A DNA stretch of 64,000 bases from Butyrivibrio sp. FCS014 (GTDB lineage: Bacteria; Bacillota; Clostridia; Lachnospirales; Lachnospiraceae). This document shows positions 1 through 8,559 of this stretch, piece after piece (the stretch's first letter is position 1; each line of letters begins with the position of its first letter). The translations under genes were made by a program, and so were the position numbers. The notes under the pieces were generated by a model. The model was given only the letters and a program-made list of their open reading frames with translations. It ran no database searches and was not told the origin of the DNA. Location of the stretch: the NCBI RefSeq assembly GCF_000526935.1, contig NZ_JAHA01000019.1, positions 62,001 through 126,000 on the forward strand, written 5' to 3'.

Positions 1-29
1 TGATACATGGCTCTTTCTTTTGGTTTCAT
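1..29 (-). CDS. Possible start of a further gene, cut by window edge
   Basis: Seventeen bases past the Mur ligase stop an ATG opens on the minus strand and stays open to the window edge (MKPKERAMY). A GGGAT stretch lies about 9 nt upstream and may act as a weak ribosome binding site. If real, it would be a fourth gene of the ligase operon. Nine residues are too few to identify anything. Confidence 0.3.
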
Positions 30-46
30 TTCTATTGATCCCGCGT

Positions 47-1405
47 TCAAATATGCTCTTTAAGTTTTGTTACTTCAGATATAACTGAGGTTGTTCCCAG
101 TATCACTGCAGGCTTTCCAATAGCCTTGGCTTTTTCTATGGCATCCTTTACAGATGCTGTGGGAATAGCTTTAATACCCTCTTTCTCCAGTTCTTCGCAC
201 TGCTTTGATGGACTGAATACGTAATGAGGATTGCCGGACTTTGTGATAATAACTGTGTCTGCAAGTGACTTCATCATGCGAGCCACCCCGGCATAATCCT
301 TATCATCGGGAATTCCTATGATAACCGTTGCCTTTTCAATTTCATAGCTTTTCAAAACATCAATAACATTCTGACAGCTGGCGGAGTTGATACAGGCATC
401 AAGGATCATAAAGGGGTTGCGTGATATAACTTCCATTCTTCCGGGATAGCTTAGCTTCTGAAGCTCCCTTCTTGCCATGTCTTCATCAAGACCGTTAAAA
501 CCATCAAGACTATCATCAAAGCTGTCAAGACCATTAAGACTATCAATACCACCAAGAATATCTGCAGCAGCTGCCATGGCCAGTGCGCAGTTTCTCGCCT
601 GGTGCACACCAAGAAGCGGAATTGTAATATCTCTAAACAGTGCTTCTCCTATTACAACATCAAAGATCATCCCGCCCTGAGAATATCTTACATTCGTAGC
701 CATAAAGTCTTTTCCGTATTCCTTAAGAGTAACTCCAAGGCTGTCTGCTCTATCCAGTATCACCTTCATGACTTCGGGCTTCTGAGGCGCCACATAAACG
801 CATTTCTGCTCTCCCGTAATAACATGGGATTTATCCCTTGCAATCTCCTCCAGCGTCTTTCCAAGTTCTCTCGTGTGCTCCAAAAAGATGCTGTTTATCA
901 CCGCATACTCATGTTTTGCATTATTGGCATCGTCAAACTCTGCACCTTTGCCGCACTCGATAACATTAAAGTCCGTGCCCATATCATTAAAGTAAGTCAG
1001 CGCCAGATCCGCCTGTATCCCGATGGGACTGATACATACATCTTCCGGAAGAGTTTTCTCAATCTCATCAAGTTCAGGCTTTATCAAAGTCATATACTTT
1101 GCAAAATCGTCATCGCTGATCTTCTCCCCATCAATCCTGAACCTGTCGTTGAAGTCAGTAATATGAGGGCTTGTAAAAAGACCAACCTTATACCTGTCCT
1201 TGAGAAGGCAGGAAAGCATATTGGCAACAGAGCCCTTTCCCTTGCTTCCGGTTATCACAACCGCCGGGGAAACGGACTTTCTCCTCAGCAATTCATAAGT
1301 AAGATCAGGCCTTCTTTTGACTGAGTCCTTTGCATTATAGTCCCAGTGTTTTTCAGCCTTCAGATATGAGCTGTATACGTAATCCTCAGCTTCCTGTCTG
1401 TTCAT
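47..1405 (-). CDS. FolC-like Mur ligase family protein (amide ligase)
   Basis: About 452 residues with the Mur ligase/folylpolyglutamate synthase fold. An N-terminal P-loop reads TGSKGKGSV, a FolC-like TSPHITDFNDRFRI segment follows, then the central ATPase region (VIECGKGAEFDD, EHTRELGKTLEEIARDK) and a C-terminal ligase domain. Enzymes of this family use ATP to activate a carboxylate and join an amino acid, often glutamate, in amide linkage. The FolC motif GGRxDxTN is replaced here by GAEFDDANN and the usual DH by EH, so true folate polyglutamylation is doubtful. The ATG at 1405 is preferred over the upstream TTG at 1411 because AAAGGGG lies 9 nt before it. It overlaps the ATP-grasp gene by 20 bp, so translation is probably coupled. 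Family assignment is firm; the substrate is unknown. Confidence 0.8.
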   Translation of the reverse strand: MNRQEAEDYVYSSYLKAEKHWDYNAKDSVKRRPDLTYELLRRKSVSPAVVITGSKGKGSVANMLSCLLKDRYKVGLFTSPHITDFNDRFRIDGEKISDDDFAKYMTLIKPELDEIEKTLPEDVCISPIGIQADLALTYFNDMGTDFNVIECGKGAEFDDANNAKHEYAVINSIFLEHTRELGKTLEEIARDKSHVITGEQKCVYVAPQKPEVMKVILDRADSLGVTLKEYGKDFMATNVRYSQGGMIFDVVIGEALFRDITIPLLGVHQARNCALAMAAAADILGGIDSLNGLDSFDDSLDGFNGLDEDMARRELQKLSYPGRMEVISRNPFMILDACINSASCQNVIDVLKSYEIEKATVIIGIPDDKDYAGVARMMKSLADTVIITKSGNPHYVFSPSKQCEELEKEGIKAIPTASVKDAIEKAKAIGKPAVILGTTSVISEVTKLKEHI

Positions 1406-2255
1406 CCTCAAAGTCCCCTTTGATAGTCTCCATGATCATCCCTGCAATGTTCTTACCTGATGACTCCTCGATCCCCTCAAGCCCCGGCATTACATTTATC
1501 TCGCAAAAATACGGTTTATCCTCTCCAAATAAAAGATCTATCCCGACAAATTCAACACTGCTGCAAAGATAAATATCCCGCGCCAGAAGCCTTATACTGT
1601 CTGTGATCTCAAGGGGTTCCACCGATGCCCCAAGGGCCACATTGGCTCTGAAATCTCCCTGGGATTTTCTGATCATACCGGCTATAACTTCCCCTCGCAG
1701 ACTGAATATCCTCATATCCCGCCCATAGCTTGTGGAAATGTATTCTTCAAACAACAGCTCTTTTTCCGGGCCGTAGGTATCAAGGAGCCTTCTGTAATCC
1801 TCCGGGGATTCTACAAGAGAAATCTGCTCCCCCATGGAGCTCTCAAGCCCTTTAGCCACAAACGGCGTTCCCACTTTCCTGACCACTTCCTCATAGGGCA
1901 AAAGAGCTGTCCCAAGAACATACTTTGGAACTAGGAAATCAAGGGATTTGATATCTCTTAGCTGTTGATACTTGTTGATATACCTGTTAAAGGAGTGAAT
2001 ATCATTATAGCTTCGCTCTCCAAGTTCATTGATCCTGTCCTTGAGCTTCCCCCACTTATAGCGGTTAATGACGAAATCTCTTTTCCCAAGGAGCTGCCCG
2101 CAGTTGAATATACCATCGGCAGTCACGTTAGTATCGTGGATTCCGATTATCCTAAGGTCAATCCCGAGCCTTTTCGCTTCCTCCACAAGTCTGTTGCAGG
2201 TATAGGCACCGGCCATGTTGTTATATTTTTCTATCAGGTATCCACTTAATCCCAT
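1386..2255 (-). CDS. RimK-like ATP-grasp ligase
   Basis: About 289 residues with the layout of RimK/CofF-type ATP-grasp ligases. There is a variable N-terminal domain, a nucleotide-binding stretch (PFVAKGLESSMGEQ, ELLFEEYI), a basic loop (RDMRIFSLRGEV, RKSQGDFRANVALG) and the metal-binding end (FVGIDLLF, YFCEINVMPGLEGIE). Relatives ligate amino acids, frequently glutamate, to an acceptor carboxylate through an acylphosphate. The gene sits between the amidohydrolase-like gene and the Mur ligase gene with overlaps at both ends. Two starts are possible: GTG at 2261, which overlaps the upstream stop, and ATG at 2255, preferred because AAGGTG lies 8 nt ahead. Pairing with a Mur ligase recalls cyanophycin synthetase, which carries both domains in one chain; that comparison is inference. 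Confidence 0.82.
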   Translation of the reverse strand: MGLSGYLIEKYNNMAGAYTCNRLVEEAKRLGIDLRIIGIHDTNVTADGIFNCGQLLGKRDFVINRYKWGKLKDRINELGERSYNDIHSFNRYINKYQQLRDIKSLDFLVPKYVLGTALLPYEEVVRKVGTPFVAKGLESSMGEQISLVESPEDYRRLLDTYGPEKELLFEEYISTSYGRDMRIFSLRGEVIAGMIRKSQGDFRANVALGASVEPLEITDSIRLLARDIYLCSSVEFVGIDLLFGEDKPYFCEINVMPGLEGIEESSGKNIAGMIMETIKGDFEDEQTGS

Positions 2256-2257
2256 TA

Positions 2258-4948
2258 TCACTTCACCTTAACTCTCTCTTCACTCAGGGCCAGATACAGT
2301 ATCAGTATGATGGCCAGGATGCATATAACCACGCCGCAGATTATACCGGCAACGGAATTTGTAAATATCTCAAAGGCAGTAAGTACCTGCGCCACAGCCA
2401 GCACTGTACCCAGGATAGCTATCGTCTGCTCCTGGGAATGCCGCTTAAAGGCGTGAACCATATCCCTTTGGACTATGACAATATCGTTGATGCTGTTCAT
2501 CTTAAGGGCCCGCCTTCCCGAGGAAGGGATTCCGATCTCATAGTCCGAAAGCTCGTCCTTTTCCAGCACTCTCAAGGTTATGATATTATCCCCGAAGCAT
2601 ATCTGGATCTTATCGTTCTCTGATACGCCCAAAAGACTCATCATATTGCCGTTAAGTCTTGCAACACTGTTCTTGTCATCAGTATCGCCGGCCCAGCTGG
2701 TCTTAAGGATATATTCAGCTCTTCCGATGGTGATCTTGAGGATCTTCACCCAGATCCGGTTTCTAAGGCTGCGAAGCCTGTCTCTAAGATTCTTTTTGGC
2801 AGGACGCTTTTTGGGCACCCTTATCATGTCCACCATGCTATAGGCCCCGATGCTCTCAAGGTACTTTACGACCCTAGCAGCAGACTCTTCATAAAGAGCT
2901 CTCTCCTCAAGAGAAGCCGCCTCGTCAGGATAAACAAGCTGATAATAGGCCTGTCCCGGAATCTTGCTGTAGCATCTGTCAAAATCTTCCTTCGTGATCT
3001 CAGGCTCCGAATCGCCATTTGCACCTGTTTTTTCCTGTCTTTCCGACAGTTGCACAAGAATGTTCTTGTATTCCTCTGCCCGCAATGTCTTTAAGGGCTT
3101 TTCAAGGTAGCCCATCATGAGTCTGTAATATCTTGGCATCATGACTTTTTTGGCTTCAGGCGTACCATCTTTGCTCTTAACTCTTCCGTTATCCTTATAA
3201 TCCGAATTCTCCACATCAATATGGATTCTGGAATCGGAGTATCTGTTGATAAGCTGATATTCGTATTTATCTGCGGACTGCCTCTTAGCCTTAAAAAGAG
3301 CCGTGGAAAGGGCAATTCTGTTTACCTGATCCGCTTTTGGAACTCCTATCTCGTAGCGGTCAGTGTGATTTTCATACACTATTACGGGAGCTCCCCTAAG
3401 CCCCGGTACCTCTTCCAATCCCTCAATCCACTCTCTTCCAAAGAGAAGCTCAATAAGACGGTTTGTAAGGATAACATATTCCGGCTTTGAATCCTGCAAA
3501 GAGTCCCCAAGGAAGCTCTGAAGTTCAGATAATGTGACCTTATTTACAGCATTTACCCTGGCTGTCTGGTGTACTCCTTCAGGGGAGCACACGTGTACCA
3601 GGTCATTAACTGTAAATGCACTTTCCTCACTTATAGGAAACTCTATTTTATCCTGAGGTATATGTGACTTGGAACTGGCCTGCCAAAGCCTGTAAACATC
3701 ATAACTGTCAGCCATTGGATCCATTGTATCAAGAAGATTTATAAGCTTCCCTGCAGCCTTAAGAACATCGGCTTCGAGGACCTCGTCTTTTTCGCCATAC
3801 ACATATTCTTCAGTAAAAAGAACCAGCTTATCAAGGAAGTCTTTGTCTTCCCCATAAGCGCTGATCTTTATCCCTCCCTTTGCCGCAGGATCTGTTTCAA
3901 GCTCCACTACCGTATTTACGACATTTGCAGAAATAAGGGCGCAGTAGTCCCTCTCCATCGCCTTCTTTTCCGCATCTGTTCCCGGGGTCTTTGAAGCTGT
4001 CAGAAGGCCGCATCCCGTACTTACAGCAAGCTTTCTTGCCATCTTTTGCAGATTCTTATATTCCTTTGAGCTGCTTGAGGCGCCTTTATTCTTAACACAC
4101 AGAACAACATCCGATGCTCCTGGGGTCACTTTAAAGAAATTTGTCTTACCTCTTCCGCTCCGGCCTTTTTCAAATGCCTTCCGGCAGGATTGAAGCCTCT
4201 TTTCCCAATTGGCATTTTTGATTTTATCATCGTAATCTATTATTCCAAGGAGATTAACGATATTCACAAGGCTGCGGATCAATGAAGAAAACATAGCCCT
4301 GTTTCCCGGATCTCTGTATGTTCCGTTAATCTCAAGCTGCACGCAGGCAGTATCCGTATTTTCCGAAATGAATTTTGTAACGGTGTTCTGTCCGCCTGCA
4401 TCGAATATTTTGTTTTTCCAGATTTCTTTTTTATTGGTTTCGCAGTATCTGATACCGCTTTCCAGAAGGCTTTTTATGATATCCGCGGCGAATTTGAATC
4501 CATGAAGAGACGGATCCTCCTCATAAGCAGCGCCTTTTGGAGAATCCTGACGGGGAGCTGTTCCCATCTCGGCTGCATATTCCCGCTCTTTGGAAGCACC
4601 GTGAATATCGATCAGAAGCTTCACATCGTGCTTCTCAAGATACTCCTTCAGTGCATCCTGATAGTCGTTGGTTCCGGGCTCATCATAATTTGGATCGCAG
4701 TTTGTGCTTTTGCAGGCATAGATCACATGGCAGCCTGTCGCCTTGTGAAGGAACCTTGCAATACCTCCGGTGTACCTGTCGGCATATTTAACTGTTCCGT
4801 TTCTGAAATGATTGACCGCATGAGGTGCTGAGATCATTACAGGGATAGTGCCTTTCTCAATTGTAAAAGCAGTATCACTCTCTCCGTCGTAATCGTTAGC
4901 CTGAAACGGAGCATCAAGTTCTTTTACCTCATCTACAAATCTTCCCAT
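2258..4948 (-). CDS. Large membrane-anchored protein with N-formylglutamate amidohydrolase-like domain
   Basis: 896 residues. The first 240 or so resemble N-formylglutamate amidohydrolases, zinc hydrolases related to carboxypeptidases and poly-gamma-glutamate hydrolases: metal-ligand motifs MISAPHAVNHFR and LIDIHGAS, and a late VQLEINGTYRDP with the catalytic-type Glu. A central region (about 270-720) was not recognised. Residues near 750-830 (VARLNGNMMSLLGVSENDKI ... SSGRRALKMNSINDIVIV) look like a Cdc48-N/double-psi-barrel type domain, a tentative call. Two hydrophobic helices close the protein (about 845-890), so it is probably membrane-attached with the bulk on the cytoplasmic side. It is first in a coupled set with an ATP-grasp and a Mur ligase gene, suggesting it hydrolyses or edits their product. 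There is no signal peptide. ATG at 4948 follows AAGGAAGG. Confidence 0.7.
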   Translation of the reverse strand: MGRFVDEVKELDAPFQANDYDGESDTAFTIEKGTIPVMISAPHAVNHFRNGTVKYADRYTGGIARFLHKATGCHVIYACKSTNCDPNYDEPGTNDYQDALKEYLEKHDVKLLIDIHGASKEREYAAEMGTAPRQDSPKGAAYEEDPSLHGFKFAADIIKSLLESGIRYCETNKKEIWKNKIFDAGGQNTVTKFISENTDTACVQLEINGTYRDPGNRAMFSSLIRSLVNIVNLLGIIDYDDKIKNANWEKRLQSCRKAFEKGRSGRGKTNFFKVTPGASDVVLCVKNKGASSSSKEYKNLQKMARKLAVSTGCGLLTASKTPGTDAEKKAMERDYCALISANVVNTVVELETDPAAKGGIKISAYGEDKDFLDKLVLFTEEYVYGEKDEVLEADVLKAAGKLINLLDTMDPMADSYDVYRLWQASSKSHIPQDKIEFPISEESAFTVNDLVHVCSPEGVHQTARVNAVNKVTLSELQSFLGDSLQDSKPEYVILTNRLIELLFGREWIEGLEEVPGLRGAPVIVYENHTDRYEIGVPKADQVNRIALSTALFKAKRQSADKYEYQLINRYSDSRIHIDVENSDYKDNGRVKSKDGTPEAKKVMMPRYYRLMMGYLEKPLKTLRAEEYKNILVQLSERQEKTGANGDSEPEITKEDFDRCYSKIPGQAYYQLVYPDEAASLEERALYEESAARVVKYLESIGAYSMVDMIRVPKKRPAKKNLRDRLRSLRNRIWVKILKITIGRAEYILKTSWAGDTDDKNSVARLNGNMMSLLGVSENDKIQICFGDNIITLRVLEKDELSDYEIGIPSSGRRALKMNSINDIVIVQRDMVHAFKRHSQEQTIAILGTVLAVAQVLTAFEIFTNSVAGIICGVVICILAIILILYLALSEERVKVK

Positions 4949-5005
4949 AGCCGGTTTACCTTCCTTGAATCATTGCTCACTAATCTATTATAAGTAATCC
5001 TTGGC

Positions 5006-5042
5006 ATAAAAAAAAGCGCCAACCACGTAGGTTAGCGCTTTT
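5006..5042 (-). terminator. Rho-independent terminator after plsY
   Basis: On the minus strand GCGCTAACC (5030-5038) pairs with GGTTGGCGC (5016-5024), a 9-bp stem with one mismatch and a 5-nt loop, followed by at least eight T. It lies seven bases past the plsY stop and ends the DUF512-der-plsY unit. Confidence 0.85.
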
Positions 5043-5048
5043 GATAAA

Positions 5049-5726
5049 TCAATCTACCTTGTTTTTCTTGAAGATGTAGGTCTTTCTCTCCTTGCCGGCA
5101 AGAAGCTTCTTGATATTGCCTCTGTGCTGGAAGTAAGCAAGGGCTGTAAGGAGGAACAGAATCACATATACCTCGATAAGTGCGCTCTGAGGTATCTGGG
5201 TTCCGATCACACCAAAGCCGCCCATCTGACCGTAAATAATGGTCATAATGAAAAGACATGTGTAATAGAAAAGGCTGCATACCGATACGATATGGAACAG
5301 GTTAAAGGGAACGAAGAATGAGATCAGTCCCATAAGGAAAAACAGCCAGGTATACTGAATGCTAAGGTAAATGGTGTAGCCGGCGGTACATGCAATTCCC
5401 TTGCCGCCCTTGAAATGAAGGTGCAGAGGATAATCATGTCCCAGAACGCTTCCTGCAGCTGTATAGGTCATGTACAGGATCATGTAATCGGGATTGTTCC
5501 TGCCGAAGATCAGGTAGCTTACAAAGATAGCCAGCATGCATTTAAGCATATCCCCCAAAAGAACTATCGCTCCGGCCTTAGGTCCCATAACACGAAGGGT
5601 GTTTGTGGTTCCCGCATTGCCGCTTCCTACGCTTCTGATGTCTACGCCCTTCATCTTGCAGTACATAACTGCTGTCTGAAAGTGCCCAAAAACGTAACCG
5701 ATAAGTAAACATACAACTCTTTCCAT
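5049..5726 (-). CDS. plsY: Glycerol-3-phosphate acyltransferase PlsY
   Basis: 225-residue polytopic membrane protein of the PlsY family, which transfers the acyl group from acyl-phosphate to glycerol-3-phosphate in the first step of phosphatidic acid synthesis. The three conserved loops are visible: SVGSGNAGTTNTLR near the N-terminus (glycerol-phosphate binding), HLHFKGGKGIA in the middle, and a later GHDYPL region. Its acyl-phosphate supplier PlsX is encoded separately in this window at 39631. The start at 5726 lies one base past the der stop with GAGGAC upstream, so it is probably translated with der. Confidence 0.95.
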   Translation of the reverse strand: MERVVCLLIGYVFGHFQTAVMYCKMKGVDIRSVGSGNAGTTNTLRVMGPKAGAIVLLGDMLKCMLAIFVSYLIFGRNNPDYMILYMTYTAAGSVLGHDYPLHLHFKGGKGIACTAGYTIYLSIQYTWLFFLMGLISFFVPFNLFHIVSVCSLFYYTCLFIMTIIYGQMGGFGVIGTQIPQSALIEVYVILFLLTALAYFQHRGNIKKLLAGKERKTYIFKKNKVD

Positions 5727-5727
5727 A

Positions 5728-7056
5728 CTATTTGTCCTCTTTTCTCTCCCTGATAATAAATCTTAAAGGTGTACCCTTGAAACCAAAGGCCTCCCTTATT
5801 TGATTCTCAATATATCTAGTGTAGCTGAAGTGCATTAAGTTCTTGTCGTTTACAAATATTACAAAGGTAGGCGGCTTGACCGATGCCTGGGTAATGTAAA
5901 AGAGCTTAAGGATCTTGCCCTTGTCACTTGGTGGCTGCTGCATTACAACTGCCTGGGACATGATCTCGTTAAGAACTCCCGTGGAAACCCTGAGAGCATG
6001 GTTCTCGCTTACTGTGTCGATCATATCGTAGAGCTTGATAAGACGCTGTCCGGTCTCTGCCGAGATGAACATTATCTCTGCGTAATTCATAAAGGCCAGA
6101 GTATTTCTGATGTCCTTGGTAAATTCCTTGACCGAGTGGTTGTCCTTCTCGATAAGGTCCCATTTATTCACGGCTATGATAACTGCCTTGCCGCTCTCAT
6201 GGGCAATGCCTGCGATCTTGGCATCCTGCTCTGTTACACCTTCCTCGGCATTGATGACGAGAATCGCTACATCAGCTCTCTCAACTGCCCCGACAGTCCT
6301 TACGATCATGTAGTGTTCCAGTGCATCCTTGACCTTGTTCTTACGGCGAAGTCCGGCGGTATCGATAAACACATATTTCTTGCCGTTGTGCTTGACCTCG
6401 GTATCTATGGCATCACGGGTTGTTCCCGCAACATCAGAAACAATAAGTCTGTTCTCACCGATAAGTCTGTTGATGATGGAGGACTTACCTACATTGGGCT
6501 TACCGATAATGGCAACCTTAATGGAGTCATCTTCCTCTTCCTCTACCGACTGCTTGGTGAAGTGGCTTACCACCTCTTCCAAAAGATCACCGATTCCCTG
6601 CTTGTTGGCAGCAGAAATCGGGAAGGGATCGCCGATTCCGAGGTTATAGAACTCATAGACGTCCATCTGATCTCTGTTGTAATTATCTACCTTGTTTACA
6701 CAAAGGACTATGGGCTTGCCTGAGCGCCTTAACATATCCGCTACCTGGAAGTCCGCATCCACAAGTCCGGACTTGACGTCTACCATGAAGATGATGACAT
6801 CAGCTGTGTCAATAGCAATCTGCGCCTGCTCCCTCATCTGTGAAAGGATGACATCATTGGAATCAGGCTCAATACCACCGGTATCGATCAGCGTGAAGCT
6901 GTGATTGAGCCACTCGACATCCTGATAGATCCTGTCTCTTGTAACGCCCGGAGTATCCTGCACAATGGCAATCCTACTGCCTGCAAGGGCATTAAACAAT
7001 GATGATTTACCTACGTTGGGTCTTCCGACCACTGCTACAATATTCTTCCTGCTCAT
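5728..7056 (-). CDS. der: Ribosome-associated GTPase Der (EngA)
   Basis: 442 residues, normal for Der, an essential GTPase that acts in assembly of the 50S ribosomal subunit. Two tandem G domains are visible. The first carries GRPNVGKSS, DTPG and NKVD; the second carries GKPNVGKSS, DTAG and NKWD. A C-terminal KH-like domain ends in a basic tail (FIIRERKEDK). The gene is 8 bases downstream of the DUF512 gene and one base ahead of plsY, a conserved clostridial arrangement. Confidence 0.97.
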   Translation of the reverse strand: MSRKNIVAVVGRPNVGKSSLFNALAGSRIAIVQDTPGVTRDRIYQDVEWLNHSFTLIDTGGIEPDSNDVILSQMREQAQIAIDTADVIIFMVDVKSGLVDADFQVADMLRRSGKPIVLCVNKVDNYNRDQMDVYEFYNLGIGDPFPISAANKQGIGDLLEEVVSHFTKQSVEEEEDDSIKVAIIGKPNVGKSSIINRLIGENRLIVSDVAGTTRDAIDTEVKHNGKKYVFIDTAGLRRKNKVKDALEHYMIVRTVGAVERADVAILVINAEEGVTEQDAKIAGIAHESGKAVIIAVNKWDLIEKDNHSVKEFTKDIRNTLAFMNYAEIMFISAETGQRLIKLYDMIDTVSENHALRVSTGVLNEIMSQAVVMQQPPSDKGKILKLFYITQASVKPPTFVIFVNDKNLMHFSYTRYIENQIREAFGFKGTPLRFIIRERKEDK

Positions 7057-7064
7057 AATTATCC

Positions 7065-8429
7065 TTATTCCGGCATAAGCTCACTGGCATCAAGGCCAAA
7101 GAGATCTGCCACAAACTCGTACCCGTCACTCTTGGCTATTCCTACGGGCACATTCAGTTCCCTTTCTATATCCGGAACCCTCACATCATCAAGAAGGAAA
7201 TCATCTCCGCTCCTTAAGAGGTTCTCGGGAAGATACAGCATCTGTCCGAGGTCCTTGCCCCGTAGCTGCCCAATGATATCCTGACCTGTAAGAAGGCCCG
7301 AAACGGTGATCCTCTCACCAAAAAACTCGTTTATTATCTCATAAACATCCACTTTAAGTCCAGGACAAATCTGCATTGCCTTGGCTGCCATGTCCCGAAT
7401 GCAGGGATAAACCAGCCTTCCCGTAGCCATGGAGATGTGTCTGTTTACAGCCGCTATCTCTTTGGCCCTGGTTGCTACTGCCCGCCTGAAGGCATCTTCA
7501 TATTCATCGATGAAAAGACGCATCATACCAACGCCGTTCTCCAGCTGAATATACCCATCGTAGCGCTCGGCCTCAGGGAAATCCCTTCCTGCCAGGAAAT
7601 ACCACTCGTCGCTGGCGTGGATGAAATGAATTCCATGTTCATTATAGACCTTTTTCTGCCATCTCTCTATCTGGTCGATGACTTTGGCTGCATCCTCGCC
7701 GTCAAAGGGCTCCAGCGGATAAAGGCCCTCTCTGTGCTTGGAAAGTCCAACCGGAACCACAGATACACTCTGAAGATTGGGAATGTATTTGGTGAGGTCT
7801 GATATGGACCTTTCAAGCTCATCACCGTCATTAACTCCCTTGCAGAGCACGATCTGGCCGTTAAGCTCTATTCCGGAGCCTTCCGCGCATAGTTTGTCCA
7901 CCTTCTTGAGGGCTTCACCGGCGAACCTGTTGCCCAGCATCTTGCATCTAAGTTCAGGATTCGTTGTCTGAAAAGACACATTGATGGGAGAAAGATGGTA
8001 CTTTAATATCCTGTCGATATCCGCGTCGGACATATTAGTCAGTGTGACATAATTGCCCTGAAGGAAGGACAGTCTTGAATCGTCATCCTTGAAATAAAGC
8101 GTAGGTCTCATGCCCTTTGGCATCTGGTCGATGAAACAGAAGATGCATTTGTTGCAGCAGGATCTGTAATCATCCATGAGGCCGTTCTCAAATTCAATGC
8201 CAAGTTCCTCGTCAAAATCCTTGTCAATGTCCAGAAGCCACTCTTCTCCGTCTTTCTTCTTAACAAGAATATCCAGGTGATCGTCCTGAACAAGAAACTG
8301 GTAATCAAAAATATCGCCTATTTCTTCATCATTTATTTTAAGAAGCATGTCACCGGGCTCGATCCCCATTTCTTCGGCAATACTGCCGGGGACTACCACT
8401 CCGATGACGTGACCGTTCTTTTTAGTCAT
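7065..8429 (-). CDS. DUF512 family radical SAM protein with PDZ domain
   Basis: 454 residues. The order is a PDZ-like N-terminus (VVPGSIAEEMGIEPGDMLLKI), then a Cys cluster CCNKCIFCFIDQMPKGMR holding a CxxxCxxC-type iron-sulfur motif, a radical-SAM-type barrel and a C-terminal DUF512 domain. The family is widespread in Clostridia and usually encoded just before der, as here. The reaction it catalyses is not established. It is the first gene of its operon, with a strong promoter at 8467-8495 and an AAGGAC ribosome binding site. Confidence 0.88.
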   Translation of the reverse strand: MTKKNGHVIGVVVPGSIAEEMGIEPGDMLLKINDEEIGDIFDYQFLVQDDHLDILVKKKDGEEWLLDIDKDFDEELGIEFENGLMDDYRSCCNKCIFCFIDQMPKGMRPTLYFKDDDSRLSFLQGNYVTLTNMSDADIDRILKYHLSPINVSFQTTNPELRCKMLGNRFAGEALKKVDKLCAEGSGIELNGQIVLCKGVNDGDELERSISDLTKYIPNLQSVSVVPVGLSKHREGLYPLEPFDGEDAAKVIDQIERWQKKVYNEHGIHFIHASDEWYFLAGRDFPEAERYDGYIQLENGVGMMRLFIDEYEDAFRRAVATRAKEIAAVNRHISMATGRLVYPCIRDMAAKAMQICPGLKVDVYEIINEFFGERITVSGLLTGQDIIGQLRGKDLGQMLYLPENLLRSGDDFLLDDVRVPDIERELNVPVGIAKSDGYEFVADLFGLDASELMPE

Positions 8430-8466
8430 ATACTGTCCTTATCCAAATATGCGCAATCTTCTTGTT

Positions 8467-8495
8467 ATTATACCTTAAAAATCTTGACGTGTCAG
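8467..8495 (-). promoter_or_regulatory. Promoter of the DUF512-der-plsY operon
   Basis: On the minus strand CTGACA (8490-8495), a 17-bp spacer and a perfect TATAAT (8467-8472). Its -35 box lies inside the spacer of the divergent prs promoter. Confidence 0.75.
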
Positions 8496-8511
8496 TAATA
8501 CAGATGATAAA
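8484..8511 (+). promoter_or_regulatory. Promoter of the PRPP synthetase gene
   Basis: TTGACG (8484-8489), a 16-bp spacer and GATAAA (8506-8511). The two divergent -35 boxes abut, forming the near-palindrome TTGACGTGTCAG, so both promoters cannot be bound by polymerase at once. Confidence 0.55.
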
Positions 8512-8559
8512 ACAATAAGTGGATTACCACAAATCTTTTGGACTTGGAGGTTTCTTTTT

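Noticed and set aside
602..1324. 240-residue + strand open frame
   Set aside because: It lies wholly opposite the Mur ligase gene, has no ribosome binding site and its translation shows no family pattern.
4987..5015. Promoter of the hydrolase/ligase operon
   Set aside because: A perfect TATAAT is present at 4987-4992, but the -35 region is only a run of T from the plsY terminator, so I did not list it as a feature.
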